Shown here: positions 63,262 to 64,000 of the stretch, piece by piece | How the letters are laid out: every line of letters starts with the position of its first letter | Numbering within the stretch: the first letter of the stretch is position 1 | From: Hetaerina americana | Lineage: Eukaryota > Arthropoda > Insecta > Odonata > Calopterygidae | Length of the DNA: 64,000 nucleotides | NCBI GenBank assembly: GCA_022747635.1 | Contig: JAKTNV010000238.1 | Span: 124,001 to 188,000, forward strand | Direction: 5' to 3' | Notes under the pieces: generated by a model | Seen by the model: only the letters and a program-made list of their open reading frames with translations | What the model was told of the DNA's origin: nothing | Database searches by the model: none | Program-made: the position numbers and the translations under genes

Positions 63262-64000
63262 GTAACGAACTAACAAATAATGTGTTGTGTTGGTATCGAT
63301 ATGTGGACGATGTGTTTTGTGTGTGGAGAGGCTCCAAAAGGCAAATTCAGCTATTTCTTACACATTTAAATTCTTTGAACGAAAACCTAAAATTCACCTG
63401 TGAAGTAGAAGAAAATAATACACTGAATTTTCTTGATTTAAAAATTTCAAAATTAAACAACCGGCTTGATTTCTCTATCTTTCGGAAAAACTCATACACA
63501 GATCAAGTTATCCATTTCAAGTCAAGACATTGCTTCCCGCAAAAACTCTCCGCCTTCCATTCAATGATACACCGGTTGGTGAACGTCCCAATGTCGCAAA
63601 ACAACGTCAAAAAAGAACTTAACACGATTAAATTGATTGCAAGAAACAACGGCTACGATGAGGAGCTAGTAGAGAAACTATACCGCAAAAAACTTAATAA
63701 AATGGCATTGAAAGATATTTACAGTACTGAACCGCCACAGGACCCCGCAGCCAAGTGGCGCAGAATCCTTTATTTAGACAATTTTTCACAAAAAGTATGT
63801 CAGAAACTTCCAAAATGTAGAATTAAGATAGCCTATTATAACAAATCAAGCCTCAGGGGCCTGCTCTCCCACGCAAAGGACAGAATCCCATATAAGGAAA
63901 AGAGTGGAGTATATAAGCTAAAGTGCGATTGCGGGGCAATATACATCGGACAGACAGGGAGGAAATTCCAAGAACGAGTGAAGGAGCATCAAGCATGTGC
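63262..64000 (+). CDS. Penelope-like RT C-terminus and GIY-YIG start, runs off the window
   Basis: One frame is open from about 63264 to the last base with no start codon needed. It starts at the catalytic palm: WYRYVDDVFCVW (63291), then NTLNFLDLKISKLNN, FSIFRKNSYTDQVIHF, HSMIHRLVNVPMS, the thumb, and SGVYKLKCDCGAIYIGQTGRK (about 63905) with KEHQAC at the end. It is a different family from the 43.6-49.1 kb element, though of the same general Penelope type. Because it is open throughout, the copy may be young. The 5' part is missing at the junction with J1 copy d. Confidence 0.92.

Overview
This window is a repeat-dense stretch of an arthropod, most likely insect, nuclear genome. The evidence is the mixture of element types: Jockey, CR1-like, RTE/BovB-like and Tx1/L1-like LINEs, Penelope-like elements with GIY-YIG endonucleases, DD34D mariners, tRNA-derived SINEs, and Ty3/Gypsy elements, one of them with an insect errantivirus-type envelope gene. 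The species cannot be named from the sequence. I see no host protein gene, no rRNA gene, no functional tRNA gene and no CRISPR array. Nearly every coding stretch belongs to a mobile element, and most are broken.

Layout. 1-1758: deletion derivative of a Jockey-clade LINE (family J1, copy a) and its tail. 2166-3735: SINE-like piece and an old repeat. 3890-7631: Gypsy element A (LTR end, primer site, gag, protease, linker), interrupted by a foldback tRNA-SINE with a 13-bp target duplication. 7738-9292: Tx1/L1-like LINE 5' half, minus strand. 10062-10811: internally deleted mariner. 10816-13985: RTE LINE ending in an (AT)n tract. 14056-15386: intact mariner inside that tract. 15515-15831: SINE. 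15940-16874: eroded Penelope-like RT. 16873-19363: CR1-like LINE on the minus strand, with a PHD finger. 19374-20105: RTE fragment. 20440-24095: eroded LINE and Penelope pieces in a long dispersed repeat. 24097-25620: J1 copy b. 25622-31091: GC-rich Jockey LINE (minus strand) framed by inverted LTR ends. 30957-39606: Gypsy element B with gag, protease, linker, RT-RNase H-integrase, a tandem-repeat accessory ORF and an envelope gene.

Right half. 39609-40502: Gypsy D, an internally deleted relative of C, fused onto the end of B. 40503-43583: J1 copy c. 43584-49110: Penelope-like element as a partial tandem plus a head-to-head inverted copy, forming a nearly 2-kb palindrome. 49111-50640: second copy of the dispersed repeat. 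50875-54570: SINE piece, inverted repeat piece, RTE fragment, and a SINE with a 17-bp target duplication. 55150-56410: satellite of about 144-bp units. 57090-57780: eroded GIY-YIG domain, minus strand. 57817-61560: Gypsy C, without RT. 61565-63261: J1 copy d, with ORF1 fused to mid-ORF2. 63262-64000: another Penelope-like RT and endonuclease running off the window.

How it fits together. Autonomous-looking machinery is rare: the mariner at 14260-15333, the GC-rich Jockey ORF2 with one stop codon, and the Penelope reading frame with a one-base indel. Most other copies are deletion derivatives, and several share the same defects (J1a with J1d, Gypsy C with D). This implies that defective copies multiplied or were carried by segmental duplication. 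The most unusual structures are the Penelope palindrome with hammerhead-like cores, the in-frame 77-codon tandem repeat ORF between pol and env, and the foldback tRNA-SINE.
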